Shown piece by piece: positions 47,818-55,210 of a stretch of DNA of 64,000 nt. A program made the position numbers and the translations under genes. The stretch is from Herbidospora sakaeratensis (GTDB lineage: Bacteria; Actinomycetota; Actinomycetes; Streptosporangiales; Streptosporangiaceae). Every line of letters starts with the position of its first letter. Position 1 is the first letter of the stretch. The DNA is taken from the NCBI RefSeq assembly GCF_001570525.1, contig NZ_BBXC01000009.1, positions 550,363 to 614,362 on the forward strand, read 5' to 3'. The notes under the pieces are model-generated. The model did no database searches. It was not told the origin of the DNA and saw only the letters and a list, made by a program, of their open reading frames with translations.

Positions 47818-48134
47818 CGCGCCCTCCCTGCCAGCAGGTCAGCCCAAAGACGGGCAACCTCGGGTTCGGCCGCGGGCGCCGTCTCCTTCAGGCTGTCGGT
47901 CCGGGTGCCGGTGCTCGTGCGCCACCGGATCCGCAGCAGCGGCACGCCGGTGTCGTGCGAGACACACAGCTCGTAATCGTGTCCGTCCTCGGGGGAGGCG
48001 GTGTCGACGACGCGCACCTCGGCGGACAGGTCGGCCTTGCGCCAAACGAGCTTGGTGGCATCGGGCTGGGGCGGCTGGATCGGGGGGCGACTGCTGGTGA
48101 GAGGCCCCCGCCCGAACGGGCGGCGAGTGGTCAT
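47814..48134 (-). CDS. Hypothetical protein (106 aa)
   Basis: N-terminal basic/proline-rich linker (RRPFGRGPLTSSRPPIQPPQP), then a beta-rich part (LSAEVRVVDTASPEDGHDYELCVSHDTGVPLLRIRW) and a terminal helix. It overlaps its neighbours by 4 bp on both sides, so it is part of the 48538-47536 transcript. Family unknown. Confidence 0.5.
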   Translation of the reverse strand: MTTRRPFGRGPLTSSRPPIQPPQPDATKLVWRKADLSAEVRVVDTASPEDGHDYELCVSHDTGVPLLRIRWRTSTGTRTDSLKETAPAAEPEVARLWADLLAGRAR

Positions 48135-48538
48135 CGCGATCTCCCCGCGAGCATCTCGGGGCCGAACTCCACCCAGGCCAGATACTCACCACCTGCGGTA
48201 CACCCTCCGAAGTCCCGCACCTTCCGTGACACGTCGTCCCACACCGCAGGGCCGGGCCGGGTCGGCTGGCCGGCCGGGTCGCGGACTTCGACACGCAGCC
48301 TGCCGCCGTCGAGCATCTGAGCCCGGACCGAGATCTGGTCGCGCTCGCGCGTGTGACGGACAGCCGACGCGACGAGGGCGTAGACGACTTCGGCGGCCCG
48401 GTCGGCGAGGTCGGGCTGCTCGTGCTCAGCGATCGTCCGGATCCATTGCGCGGCCTGGAGAGGGGCGGCGTCGGTCCCGGGGAGTGTCTGGTTGTAGGGG
48501 GCCAGTGCGGCGGGTGGTTCACTCACAGGGGATCCCAA
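48131..48538 (-). CDS. Anti-sigma-type HATPase protein
   Basis: 135 residues, start TTG 48538 (GTG 48526 possible). Features of the small HATPase_c/anti-sigma regulatory kinase family: N-box-like AAEVVYALVASAVRHTRE near 50-65, and DPAGQPTRPG (G1-like D-x-x-G) near 88. No N-terminal sensor. Known members bind ATP and sometimes phosphorylate anti-anti-sigma factors; in actinobacteria many copies are of unknown role. It is divergent from the GntR gene with an operator dyad directly in front. Confidence 0.6.
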   Translation of the reverse strand: MGSPVSEPPAALAPYNQTLPGTDAAPLQAAQWIRTIAEHEQPDLADRAAEVVYALVASAVRHTRERDQISVRAQMLDGGRLRVEVRDPAGQPTRPGPAVWDDVSRKVRDFGGCTAGGEYLAWVEFGPEMLAGRSR

Positions 48539-48592
48539 CCTTAGGCGTAAGGCTCTGTATCATCGGCCTTAGCTTGCAACCTTACGGGTAAG
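48539..48592. promoter_or_regulatory. Two CTTA-N4-TAAG operators between divergent genes
   Basis: CCTTAGGCGTAAGG (48539-48552) and CCTTACGGGTAAG (48580-48592), 41 bp apart centre to centre, flank the divergent promoter region of the HATPase operon and the GntR gene. Such CTTAC-GTAAG dyads are plausible GntR sites; autoregulation in the manner of KorSA is inferred. Confidence 0.7.
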
Positions 48593-48610
48593 CACGTCAA
48601 GCTATGGCGT

Positions 48611-49381
48611 GTGGATCACACCTACCAGCGCATCGCCGACGACCTGCGGCGCAAGATCACCTCAGGAGAGCTCGCCGTCGGCGACCAGCTGCCGTCGATC
48701 CCGACGATCAAGCGCGACTACGGGGTAACCAGCGGCACAGCCCAAGCCGCCATCCGCCTCCTCGTCGCCGAAGGCCACGTCCTCACAAGGAGCGGGTCGG
48801 GCTCCTACGTTCGCGACCGGCCACAACTCCGCGCCCTCACCCGCTGCTGGGACCGCGCCCGCCGATCCGGGAGCCCCTTCGCCGCCGAGATGGAAGCCCA
48901 AGGCCGCGTCGGGTCCTGGGAGTACGACTCCCGCACCGCACAGGCCCCCGACCACGTCCGCGAACGCCTCGACCTCGCTGCCCCCGACGGCGACAACCCC
49001 GACGTCCTCCACACCCGCTACCGCTTCAAAGCCGACGGCCGCACCGTGATGCTGAGCGACAGCTGGGAGCGGCTCGACGACACCCGCGGCACCGCGATCG
49101 TCCTGCCCGAGGAGGGCCCGCACGCCGGCCGCGGCGTGGTCGAGCGCATGCTGGCGATCGGCATCCGAATCGATGGGACCGACGAGGTCGTGGGGGCCCG
49201 GCTCGGGTCGGCGGATGAGTGCAGGCTGCTGGAGAGACCGCCGGGCTCTGTCGTGTTGACGATCAAGCGGTCGTACGTGGCGAGCGGACGGGCCGTCGAG
49301 ACCGCCGACCTGGTGCTGCCCGCGGACTTGTTCGAGCTCGTGTACGGGTGGCGGATCGATCCGCCGGACGAGCAGGACTGA
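48611..49381 (+). CDS. GntR/HutC-family regulator (KorSA-like)
   Basis: 256 residues from GTG 48611. Winged HTH about 1-70 (YQRIADDLRRKITSGELAVGDQLPSIPTIKRDYGVTSGTAQAAIRLLVAEGHVLTRSGSGSYV is spread across it), then a UTRA effector domain about 90-245 (GSWEYDSRTAQAPDHVRERL ... LHTRYRFKADGRTVMLSDSWERL ... VLTIKRSYVASGRAVETADLVLPADLFELVYGW). Known: KorSA/KorA of this family represses transfer and excision genes of Streptomyces elements. Divergent placement and dyads support a repressor of the minus-strand module. Confidence 0.88.
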   Translation: MDHTYQRIADDLRRKITSGELAVGDQLPSIPTIKRDYGVTSGTAQAAIRLLVAEGHVLTRSGSGSYVRDRPQLRALTRCWDRARRSGSPFAAEMEAQGRVGSWEYDSRTAQAPDHVRERLDLAAPDGDNPDVLHTRYRFKADGRTVMLSDSWERLDDTRGTAIVLPEEGPHAGRGVVERMLAIGIRIDGTDEVVGARLGSADECRLLERPPGSVVLTIKRSYVASGRAVETADLVLPADLFELVYGWRIDPPDEQD

Positions 49382-49395
49382 GTTGACCGTCGAAC

Positions 49396-49424
49396 GGCCG
49401 TCTTCCCTGCGAGGGAGGGCGGCC
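49396..49424 (+). terminator. Terminator after GntR gene
   Basis: GGCCG + TCTTCCCT (49396-49408) pairs with AGGGAGGG + CGGCC (49412-49424) via a 3-nt loop, including G-U pairs; followed by CTTCGTGTTTTCG. Confidence 0.7.
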
Positions 49425-49452
49425 CTTCGTGTTTTCGCAGCTAGTGATCCTC

Positions 49453-49500
49453 ATGGCCATGATGGCTATATGGCCATATGGGGATGTGGCCATCATGGCC
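49453..49500. promoter_or_regulatory. Four GGCCA(T)-type palindromes upstream of second GntR gene
   Basis: ATGGCCAT (49453-49460), ATGGC-TATATG-GCCAT (49462-49477) overlapping the perfect ATATGGCCATAT (49468-49479), and TGGCCA (49487-49492) followed by another ATGGCC at 49495-49500. The stretch is A/T-rich. It reads as a tandem operator for the adjacent GntR-type regulator. This also shows that translation should start downstream, at ATG 49516. Confidence 0.7.
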
Positions 49501-49515
49501 AGTACGGTCGCGATC

Positions 49516-49974
49516 ATGGTCAGGGGGTCAGGCGCCGGGCAGATCAAGCCCCACACGGGTGTGGCGGTCTACCGCCAGCTGGCCAGCATCATCCGCGACC
49601 AGATCGCCACCGGCCGGCTCCGGCCCGGGGACAAACTGCTGACCCAGGACACCTACGTCTACGAGTACGGAATCGGCGTTGACGCCGTCCGCGACGCTCT
49701 CGCCATCCTCCGCTCGGAAGGGCTGATCGACACCACCCGGCAGGGTTCGGTGGTGCGCCGGCCTCCGCAGCGCGCCGACGTGACGCTGGGGCCCGGGATG
49801 CGGGCCATTGTTCGCATGCCTACGGAGCGGGAGCGTCATGACATTGGGCTGCCGGAGGGGGTGCCGGTAGTCGTGTTCGAGAAGCCCGGGGGAGAGATGG
49901 AAGTTCTAGCGGGTGATCGAATCGCGCTCGTCGGCAATCATGAGCAGGACGCGGCGGGGGGGCGGTCCGGTTGA
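49516..49974 (+). CDS. Short GntR-type winged-HTH regulator
   Basis: About 152 residues from ATG 49516; an in-frame ATG at 49429 is unlikely because it would place the operators inside the gene. GVAVYRQLASIIRDQIATGRLRPGDKLLTQDTYVYEYGIGVDAVRDALAILRSEGLI spans a complete winged HTH. The rest is too short for a UTRA domain (MRAIVRMPTERERHDIGLPEGVPVVVFEKPGG), with only an N-terminal UTRA-like part, so it may lack an effector site or be truncated at the element border. It is the last gene before attR. Confidence 0.75.
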   Translation: MVRGSGAGQIKPHTGVAVYRQLASIIRDQIATGRLRPGDKLLTQDTYVYEYGIGVDAVRDALAILRSEGLIDTTRQGSVVRRPPQRADVTLGPGMRAIVRMPTERERHDIGLPEGVPVVVFEKPGGEMEVLAGDRIALVGNHEQDAAGGRSG

Positions 49975-49975
49975 C

Positions 49976-50010
49976 GGGTCACCCCGGCACTATCCATGCC
50001 GGGGTGACCC
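49976..50010 (+). terminator. Strong hairpin after the last element gene
   Basis: GGGTCACCCCGGC (49976-49988) and GCCGGGGTGACCC (49998-50010), a perfect 13-bp stem with a 9-nt loop, directly after the GntR stop. Confidence 0.8.
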
Positions 50011-50125
50011 CCATGTAGACCGCACCGACAGCCTCTCGCCCCGGGAAGGACAAGGCCGGCGGTGCGGCGCCCAACCCTCGCCTAAGGCGGCGGTGCAGAC
50101 ACACATGGAATGTCGGATCGTAGCT

Positions 50126-50155
50126 GACGTATTACGTCATGTCACGTAATACGTC
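50126..50155. repeat. Perfect 12-bp inverted repeat near the att junction
   Basis: GACGTATTACGT (50126-50137) and ACGTAATACGTC (50144-50155) around CATGTC. Each arm is itself close to a palindrome (GACGTA-T-TACGTC). A second dyad, TCTCTTGA (50173-50180) and TCAAGAGA (50194-50201), follows. Both lie on the element side of the junction and may be recombinase or excisionase binding sites. Confidence 0.75.
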
Positions 50156-50199
50156 GTCTGACTGATCAATACTCTCTTGACCAGCGACAATGCTCAAGA

Positions 50200-50222
50200 G
50201 ACATTGGCGTATGGTGGCGCAT
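50200..50222. other. Inferred right attachment junction (attR) in comM
   Basis: From GCGCATCGCGGC (50217 on) the sequence encodes the conserved comM core AHRGILFLDEAPEF; just upstream (MLKRHWRMV) it no longer resembles ComM, which normally reads as a continuous AAA+ domain with a Walker A. The crossover is therefore inferred at roughly 50200-50222. The duplicated core cannot be defined because attL is outside the window. Confidence 0.65.
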
Positions 50223-50852
50223 CGCGGCATCCTGTTCCTCGACGAGGCGCCGGAGTTCCCGCCCCGGGTGCTCGACTCGCTCCGCCAGCCGGTCGAGTCG
50301 GGCCAGGTCACGGTCTCGCGGGCGAACGGCTCGGTGACGTTCCCGGCCAGGTTCACCCTGGTGCTGGCCGCCAACCCGTGCCCGTGCGGGCTCAGCGGCG
50401 AAGCGGGGCGGTTCTGCACCTGCACTCCGTCCGTCCGGCGGCGCTATCTGTCCCGCCTGTCCGGCCCGCTGCTCGACCGGGTCGACGTGAAGGTACGGCT
50501 CTCGCCCCCCACCCGGGCCGAACTCCTCGCCGACCGCGCGCTCACCGAATCCAGCGCCACCGTCGCCGAACGGGTCGTCGAAGCCCGCGAACGCGCCGCC
50601 GCCCGCCTGACCGGCACCCCCTGGCGCCTCAACGCCGAGGTCCCCTCGTCGCTCCTGCACGGCGGCTGGCGCCTCGATCATCGCGTACTGGCCCCCCTGC
50701 ACCGCGCCGTCGACGTGGGCACCCTCAGCGCCCGGGGGGTCGACCGCGTGCTCCGGGTGGCCTGGACGATCGCCGACATCAGCCGGCGTCCCCGGCCGTC
50801 GGCCGACGAGATCTCACTGGCACTCACGATGTGGATGGGAGAGGAACTGTGA
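50211..50852 (+). pseudogene. comM: comM/yifB (Mg-chelatase-like AAA+ ATPase), 3' part
   Basis: Encodes the Walker B region (HRGILFLDEAPEF), sensor segment VLAANPCPCGL with the Cys cluster (CPCG ... FCTC), SGPLLDRVDVKVRL and the C-terminal Mg_chelatase_C domain. The N-terminal Lon-like domain and Walker A are missing because the prophage replaces the 5' part. Upstream in-frame ATGs (50190, 50211) could give a truncated product that should be inactive as an ATPase. Intact ComM is a helicase-like factor for natural transformation; here the lysogen would lack it unless the element excises. The stop overlaps the dprA start. Confidence 0.9.
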
Positions 50853-51958
50853 CCGGTGACCGGACCGCACGCGCGGCCCTGACCCGGATCGCCGAGACCG
50901 GCGACGAGACCATGGGCCGCCAGATCGCGGCCCACGGAGCGGAGGCCGTCCTGGCCGCAATCCGGAAGGGCACCCTGGAAGGCGTGGACGACCGCCGGGC
51001 GGCGGCCTGGCGGACGCGGGCCCTGGCGGCCGGCGACCCCGACGACGACCTGGCGCGCCACCGCTTCGTCATTCCCGGCGACCCCGACTGGCCGAGTCAA
51101 CTTGACGACCTGGGCGACGCCCGCCCCATCGGCCTGTGGGCAGACGGCCGGGGAGACCTCCGCCGTGCCTGCGCCCGCTCGATCGCGCTGGTCGGAGCCC
51201 GGGCGGCCAGCGCCTACGGGGTGAACGTGGCCTCCGAACTGGCCTGCCGCCTGTCCGACCGGGGTTACTCGGTGATCTCCGGGGGCGCGTACGGCATCGA
51301 CGCCGCCGCCCATCGAGGCTGCCTGGCCGGCCCGTCTCCGACGATCGCGATCCTGGCCTGCGGCGTGGACGTCCCCTACCCGGCGGCCCACCAGGACCTG
51401 TTCGCCGCCATCCGCGAGGAGGGCTTGGTGATCAGCGAATCGCCGCCCGGAGTGAACCCGACGCGGTTACGCTTCCTCGTCCGCAACCGGGTCATCGCGG
51501 CCCTGTCGCGGGGAACGGTGGTCGTCCAGGCGGCCCCTCGCTCGGGCGCGCTGAACACCGCCCACCACGCCTTCCAGCTGAACCGCCACCTGATGGCCAT
51601 CCCGGGCCCGGTGACCAGCGACGTCTCGGTCGGCTGCAACAACCTGATCCGTCTCGGAAAAGCCATGTGCGTGACGTCGGCCGACGAGATCCTGGAACAG
51701 GTCGGCCAGGCCGGAGACGACATCGCCCCCATCCCGCGCGGCCCCGTCACCCGTCGAGACCTGCTCAGCCTGGAGTCCAAGCGCATCCTCGACGCGATGC
51801 CGGGCGGACTCGGGGTGATCGGACCGGCCGAGGTCGCGCTGAAGGCCGGTCTGCCCCTGCCGGTGGCCCTGGCCTGCCTGGGCAACCTGGAAGCCGGCGG
51901 CTACCTGAAGCGGGAGGAATCCGGCTGGCGGCTGACCGCCCGAGGAAGGGGAAGATAG
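50849..51958 (+). CDS. dprA: DNA-processing protein DprA (Smf)
   Basis: 369 residues from GTG 50849, overlapping the comM stop. Rossmann-like DprA core: IALVGARAASAYG near 112, GGAYGIDAAAHRGCL near 146, ILACGVDVPYP near 172, SESPPG near 199, FLVRNRVIAALSRGTVVVQAAPRSGALNTAHHAFQLNRHLMAIPGP near 212-258. A C-terminal winged-helix-like domain (GPAEVALKAGLPLPVALACLGNLEAGGYL) follows. DprA loads RecA onto incoming ssDNA. The comM-dprA-xerC order is a conserved actinobacterial cluster. Confidence 0.93.
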   Translation: MTGDRTARAALTRIAETGDETMGRQIAAHGAEAVLAAIRKGTLEGVDDRRAAAWRTRALAAGDPDDDLARHRFVIPGDPDWPSQLDDLGDARPIGLWADGRGDLRRACARSIALVGARAASAYGVNVASELACRLSDRGYSVISGGAYGIDAAAHRGCLAGPSPTIAILACGVDVPYPAAHQDLFAAIREEGLVISESPPGVNPTRLRFLVRNRVIAALSRGTVVVQAAPRSGALNTAHHAFQLNRHLMAIPGPVTSDVSVGCNNLIRLGKAMCVTSADEILEQVGQAGDDIAPIPRGPVTRRDLLSLESKRILDAMPGGLGVIGPAEVALKAGLPLPVALACLGNLEAGGYLKREESGWRLTARGRGR

Positions 51959-51964
51959 ACGGAT

Positions 51965-53908
51965 ATGTCGGGAGATCTTGAGGACGCGATACGAGCCTTC
52001 GAACGCCACCTCCGGGTCGAACGCGGCCTGGCGGCCAACACGGTACGGGCTTACACGGGCGACATGGCGTCCCTGGCCGAACACCTCATCGACGCGGGCG
52101 TCGACCGAGTGGAACTGATCGACGTGGGCGTGCTTCGGGACTGGCTGGGGGAGCAACACGAAACCGGCAAGTCCCGGGCGACCCTGGCCCGGCGCACGGC
52201 CTGTGTCCGTTCTTTCACGGCGTTCTGCCACAGGGCGGGGTGGCTCTCTTCCGATCCGGGCCTCCTGCTCGGCACGGCCCGGGCCAAGCGGACTCTGCCG
52301 AAGGTGCTCGACCAGGCTGAGGCGATCCGGATGCTGGACCTCAGGAGACCTGGTGCAGCTCTGTCTGGCGGAGATTCGGCCGGCAGGGGTCTTCCAGGCC
52401 CAGGTCTGTCCGGCAGAGATCTCTCCGACGAAGGTCTCTCTGGTAGAGGAAAGGCGTCAGGTAGTGGCGTGCCTCTAGGTGGCGGCCGTTGGGGTGACAC
52501 CGGCGATCGTCATGGGCGGGTCTTCTATGGGCCGGACCTGAGCAGTTCTGCTGAGGAGGTCGGCAAACCGTCAGTTGACGAGTCGCGCCTCAACGATCCG
52601 GCACAGGCGTCTGGTGATGGCGTGCCTCTAGGCGGCGGCCGTTGGGGAGACACCGGCGATCGTCATGGGCGGGTCTTCTATAGGCCGGACCTGAGCAGTT
52701 CTGCTGAGGAGGTCGGCAAACCATCAGTTGACGAGTCGCGCCTCAGCGATCCAGCTCAGGCGTCTGGTGATGGCGTGCCTTCAGGCCGGGGCCAATGGAG
52801 GGCGACCGGTGATCGTTACGGTCAGGTCTTCCATGGGCCAGATCCGAGCGGCTTGGTTACTGCGGCCGAGCATCAAAGGGTCGGCCAGCCCTGCCTCAGC
52901 AATCCGGCAGAGGCGTCTGTTGATGGCTTGCCTTCGGTCGGAGGCCCGGGGGAGGAGACCGATGATCGTTACGGTCAGGTCTTGTACGGGCTGGAACCAA
53001 GTGGCTCGGTTTCTACGGCTGGGTATCCAGGGGTCGCCCACCCCCGCATCAGCGATTCAGAGAAGGCGTTTGGCGGTGCCGCGCCTCTAGATGGCGGCCG
53101 TCGAGGGGAGACCGACGATGGTTACGGCCAGGTCTTCGATAGGCCGGATCCGAACTGCTCGGCTGCTGAGGCCGGGGAACCACTGGGCGACGGTCCCCAC
53201 GATTCTCGTCGTGGCCACTCCGGATACCGAGATGTCCCGCTTGACTCCGCTGAAGTTCCGCTTGATCCGGATCGTGAAAGCCTGAGCTCGGGTTGGAAGG
53301 CTCTTCGCGATCGAGCACCCGTCGCGGATACCGAGAGGGCGCGGGATCCCGCACACGGGCGAGTGACGGGGCCGGAACCGGCCGAAGACGATCCGCTCAC
53401 TTTGGCGAAGGAACTGCGTGACCAGGCTCTGCTTGAGGTGCTCTACGCCACCGGCATCCGGGTCAGTGAACTCTGCGGACTCGACGTGGACGACGTCGAT
53501 CGGGAGCGGCGGACCATCCGGGTACTCGGCAAAGGCGGCAGGGAGCGGGTCGTGCCGCTGGGCCTGCCGGCGCTCGATGCGGTGGACGCCTGGCGTGTCC
53601 GAGGACGGCCCATCCTCGTCTGCGGGCGCTCTGGCCCGGCGCTCTTCCTCGGGGTCAAGGGCGGGCGGATCGATCAGAGCGCGGTCCGGCGGGTCGTGCA
53701 CGCCCGCTTGGGCGAAGCGGGCGTGACGGACATGGGTCCGCACGGTCTCCGCCACACGGCGGCCACCCATCTTCTGGAGGGCGGTGCCGATCTCCGCAGC
53801 GTGCAGGAACTACTCGGCCACGCGTCGCTGGGAACCACCCAGATCTACACCCACGTCTCGATCGAGCGCCTGAGGGCCGCCTACCAGCAGGCCCACCCCC
53901 GAGCTTGA
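51965..53908 (+). CDS. xerC: XerC-like tyrosine recombinase with about 350-residue repeat insertion
   Basis: 647 residues, twice the usual length. Residues 1-126 are the SAM-like core-binding domain ([30 protein letters not shown] ... [16 protein letters not shown]). Residues about 476-647 are the catalytic domain with a full active site: R499 (TGIRVSEL), K523 (GKGGRER), H593 and R596 (HGLRH), H619 (LGHASL) and Y628 (IYTHV). Between them lies an in-frame insertion at the start of the catalytic domain, consisting of short LSGR/GLSG units and about five 51-residue tandem repeats. All catalytic residues and the frame are kept, so the gene is probably functional for dimer resolution at dif. Confidence 0.9.
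   Translation: MSGDLEDAIRAFERHLRVERGLAANTVRAYTGDMASLAEHLIDAGVDRVELIDVGVLRDWLGEQHETGKSRATLARRTACVRSFTAFCHRAGWLSSDPGLLLGTARAKRTLPKVLDQAEAIRMLDLRRPGAALSGGDSAGRGLPGPGLSGRDLSDEGLSGRGKASGSGVPLGGGRWGDTGDRHGRVFYGPDLSSSAEEVGKPSVDESRLNDPAQASGDGVPLGGGRWGDTGDRHGRVFYRPDLSSSAEEVGKPSVDESRLSDPAQASGDGVPSGRGQWRATGDRYGQVFHGPDPSGLVTAAEHQRVGQPCLSNPAEASVDGLPSVGGPGEETDDRYGQVLYGLEPSGSVSTAGYPGVAHPRISDSEKAFGGAAPLDGGRRGETDDGYGQVFDRPDPNCSAAEAGEPLGDGPHDSRRGHSGYRDVPLDSAEVPLDPDRESLSSGWKALRDRAPVADTERARDPAHGRVTGPEPAEDDPLTLAKELRDQALLEVLYATGIRVSELCGLDVDDVDRERRTIRVLGKGGRERVVPLGLPALDAVDAWRVRGRPILVCGRSGPALFLGVKGGRIDQSAVRRVVHARLGEAGVTDMGPHGLRHTAATHLLEGGADLRSVQELLGHASLGTTQIYTHVSIERLRAAYQQAHPRA
52457..53221 (+). repeat. 153-bp tandem repeats (about five units) inside xerC
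   Basis: Units start at 52457, 52610, 52763, 52916 and 53069. Units 1 and 2 are almost identical ([20 protein letters not shown] / [20 protein letters not shown] ... SLDESR-like ends); units 3-5 are progressively diverged but keep the period and the DDRYGQV/DRHGRV core. Every unit is 51 codons, so copy-number change keeps the frame. Upstream (about 52370-52456) a shorter family of [16 protein letters not shown] units is present. The inserted DNA is lower in G/C than the flanking xerC parts. Confidence 0.9.
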
Positions 53909-54709
53909 TCGGGAGATGCTGCCGAAGCATTGATCGTGCAGGTGGACGCAGGCCCAGGGGAAGTCGCGCAGGCCGCACTGGAGGTCGGCCAGACAGTCAG
54001 CGCGGGATGGACCAGGGGGCGGTGCAAACCGGGCAGAGCGCCGAAGGACGAGGTGATCTGGCTGCGCCACCTCGATACCGTCGCGAGACACCTTTGCCCA
54101 GTCCGTCAGATCGGAGGACCGTGTCCGCGAGGGGGAGACTCGCGGGCAAGTGCCTTCGCGCGACTCCAGCGGTGCACTGCGGTTAGACGGCATGCAGCGG
54201 TTTGGCGTAGGTGCCGGTGCAACAGACGCGAAACTGCGGCTGGTTTCGGCCTGTATGGCCTGGGTCGGCGGGTCTTGCCTCGAGTGTCTCCGCTCGCGTT
54301 CTGCCTCGAGTGTTTCTGCTCGAGTGTTTCGCCCGGATTCTCCGCTCTGCTGGTCCCCGAATCGGTCCACGGTTCGGTCGGTCTTGGTTCGGTCGGTCTT
54401 GTTGGATGTCTCCAGCCGAATTGTCCTCGTCGGGTGCTGCATTCAGGTCCCCAGCCGACTGGTCCCCGATCGGTCGGGTCTCCGCCGGCTGAGCTGCAGT
54501 TGGCTAGCTCCATCCGGCCGATTCGAAACCCTCCTTGCCCTCAAGCGTCGCTATCGCCCGGGCGGCTCTTTGGCGGGCTCGCAAGCAACCCGGCTGGGCT
54601 GTGTCGCCTGGCTCGTCGCCGCCTCGCAGTCACCAAGACCTTGTGGACACGGGCCCGCCCACGCCCTGCGGGCTCAGGGCGATCGCCGTGTGCAAGTGAG
54701 CGCAGCCCA
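53909..54709. other. Repeat-rich gap without convincing gene
   Basis: 800 bp between xerC and the M23 peptidase gene. Several frames are open but none shows third-position bias or a recognisable product. Short direct repeats are present: CTCGAGTGT(C/T)TC at 54279-54290, 54305-54316 and 54319-54330; the 15-bp unit GGTTCGGTCGGTCTT twice in tandem at 54371-54400. Base composition is lower in G/C than the neighbours. It may be decayed coding sequence related to the repeat expansion in xerC. Confidence 0.6.
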
Positions 54710-55189
54710 TCAGTCCTCTGGCAGGGGCAGCAGTCTGACCTGGCCCAAGCCCAGCAAGAGCAGCGGATCCAAATACAGCTCCCCGCTCACCAACCCCCAA
54801 TGCAGGCACGTAGCCGGACAGTGCCCCTCAGCCCCGCCCACCGTCCCCAGCACCTCCCCCGCCCGCACCCGCCGCCCCTCCGTAACCAACGCGTCCACCG
54901 GCAGATACGTAGTCCGCAGCCCGTTGGCGTGTGTCACCGTCACCACCCCCCGCCCCGCCACCCGCCGCGCCACCGTCACGACTCCCTCCCCGGCCGCCAG
55001 CACCTCCTGCCCCGTCACGGCAGGCAGGTCGACCCCGCGATGCCCGGAAAGCCACCGCTCCGCCGGAGGAGCGAACACCCGCACCGGCCGGGACGCCCCG
55101 GCCAACGGCCACCCCCATTGGGCAGCGATCACGAGTGCCATCGAAGCTGGGAACAACATGGGCCACAGCCTGGCGAAATCGATACGCAC
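54710..55189 (-). CDS. M23-family peptidase, membrane-anchored
   Basis: 159 residues. N-terminal hydrophobic segment (LWPMLFPASMALVIAAQWGWPLAG), then a LytM/M23 domain: H50 and D54 in GHRGVDLP, and CLHWGL near 129-134 where the usual H-x-H has Cys in the first place. The missing first His of H-x-H could lower or change catalysis; the zinc ligand His is kept. An extracytoplasmic cell-wall hydrolase or scaffold role is likely. M23 genes in the dprA-rpsB interval are common in actinobacteria. Confidence 0.8.
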   Translation of the reverse strand: MRIDFARLWPMLFPASMALVIAAQWGWPLAGASRPVRVFAPPAERWLSGHRGVDLPAVTGQEVLAAGEGVVTVARRVAGRGVVTVTHANGLRTTYLPVDALVTEGRRVRAGEVLGTVGGAEGHCPATCLHWGLVSGELYLDPLLLLGLGQVRLLPLPED

Positions 55190-55210
55190 CGCGATCCGTC
55201 GGCGACCGCT

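Larger units (their letters stand above)
1..50216. mobile_element. Siphophage-type prophage (left end outside window) with AICE-like transfer module
   Basis: Seen: a collinear set of phage genes on the plus strand (replication, HNH, terminases, portal, protease, capsid, tail tube, tape measure, tail tip, amidase, holin) followed by a minus-strand transfer-type module and GntR regulators. The right boundary is inferred from the abrupt start of comM homology at about 50217. No integrase gene is present in the window. Most structural genes are of HK97-like siphovirus type. Whether 41.6-50.2 kb belongs to the phage proper or is a second element nested in it cannot be settled from this sequence. 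Confidence 0.9.

Noticed and set aside
52457-53221. Repeat array in xerC considered as CRISPR
   Set aside because: Units are 153 bp, contiguous and coding, with no spacer/repeat alternation.
51965-53908. Insertion in xerC considered as an intein or mobile element
   Set aside because: No splicing-block motifs, no HNH or LAGLIDADG domain, no terminal inverted repeats; it consists of tandem peptide repeats.
51965-53908. XerC-like gene considered as the prophage integrase
   Set aside because: It lies outside the attR junction in the conserved comM-dprA-xerC chromosomal order and its domains match XerC.
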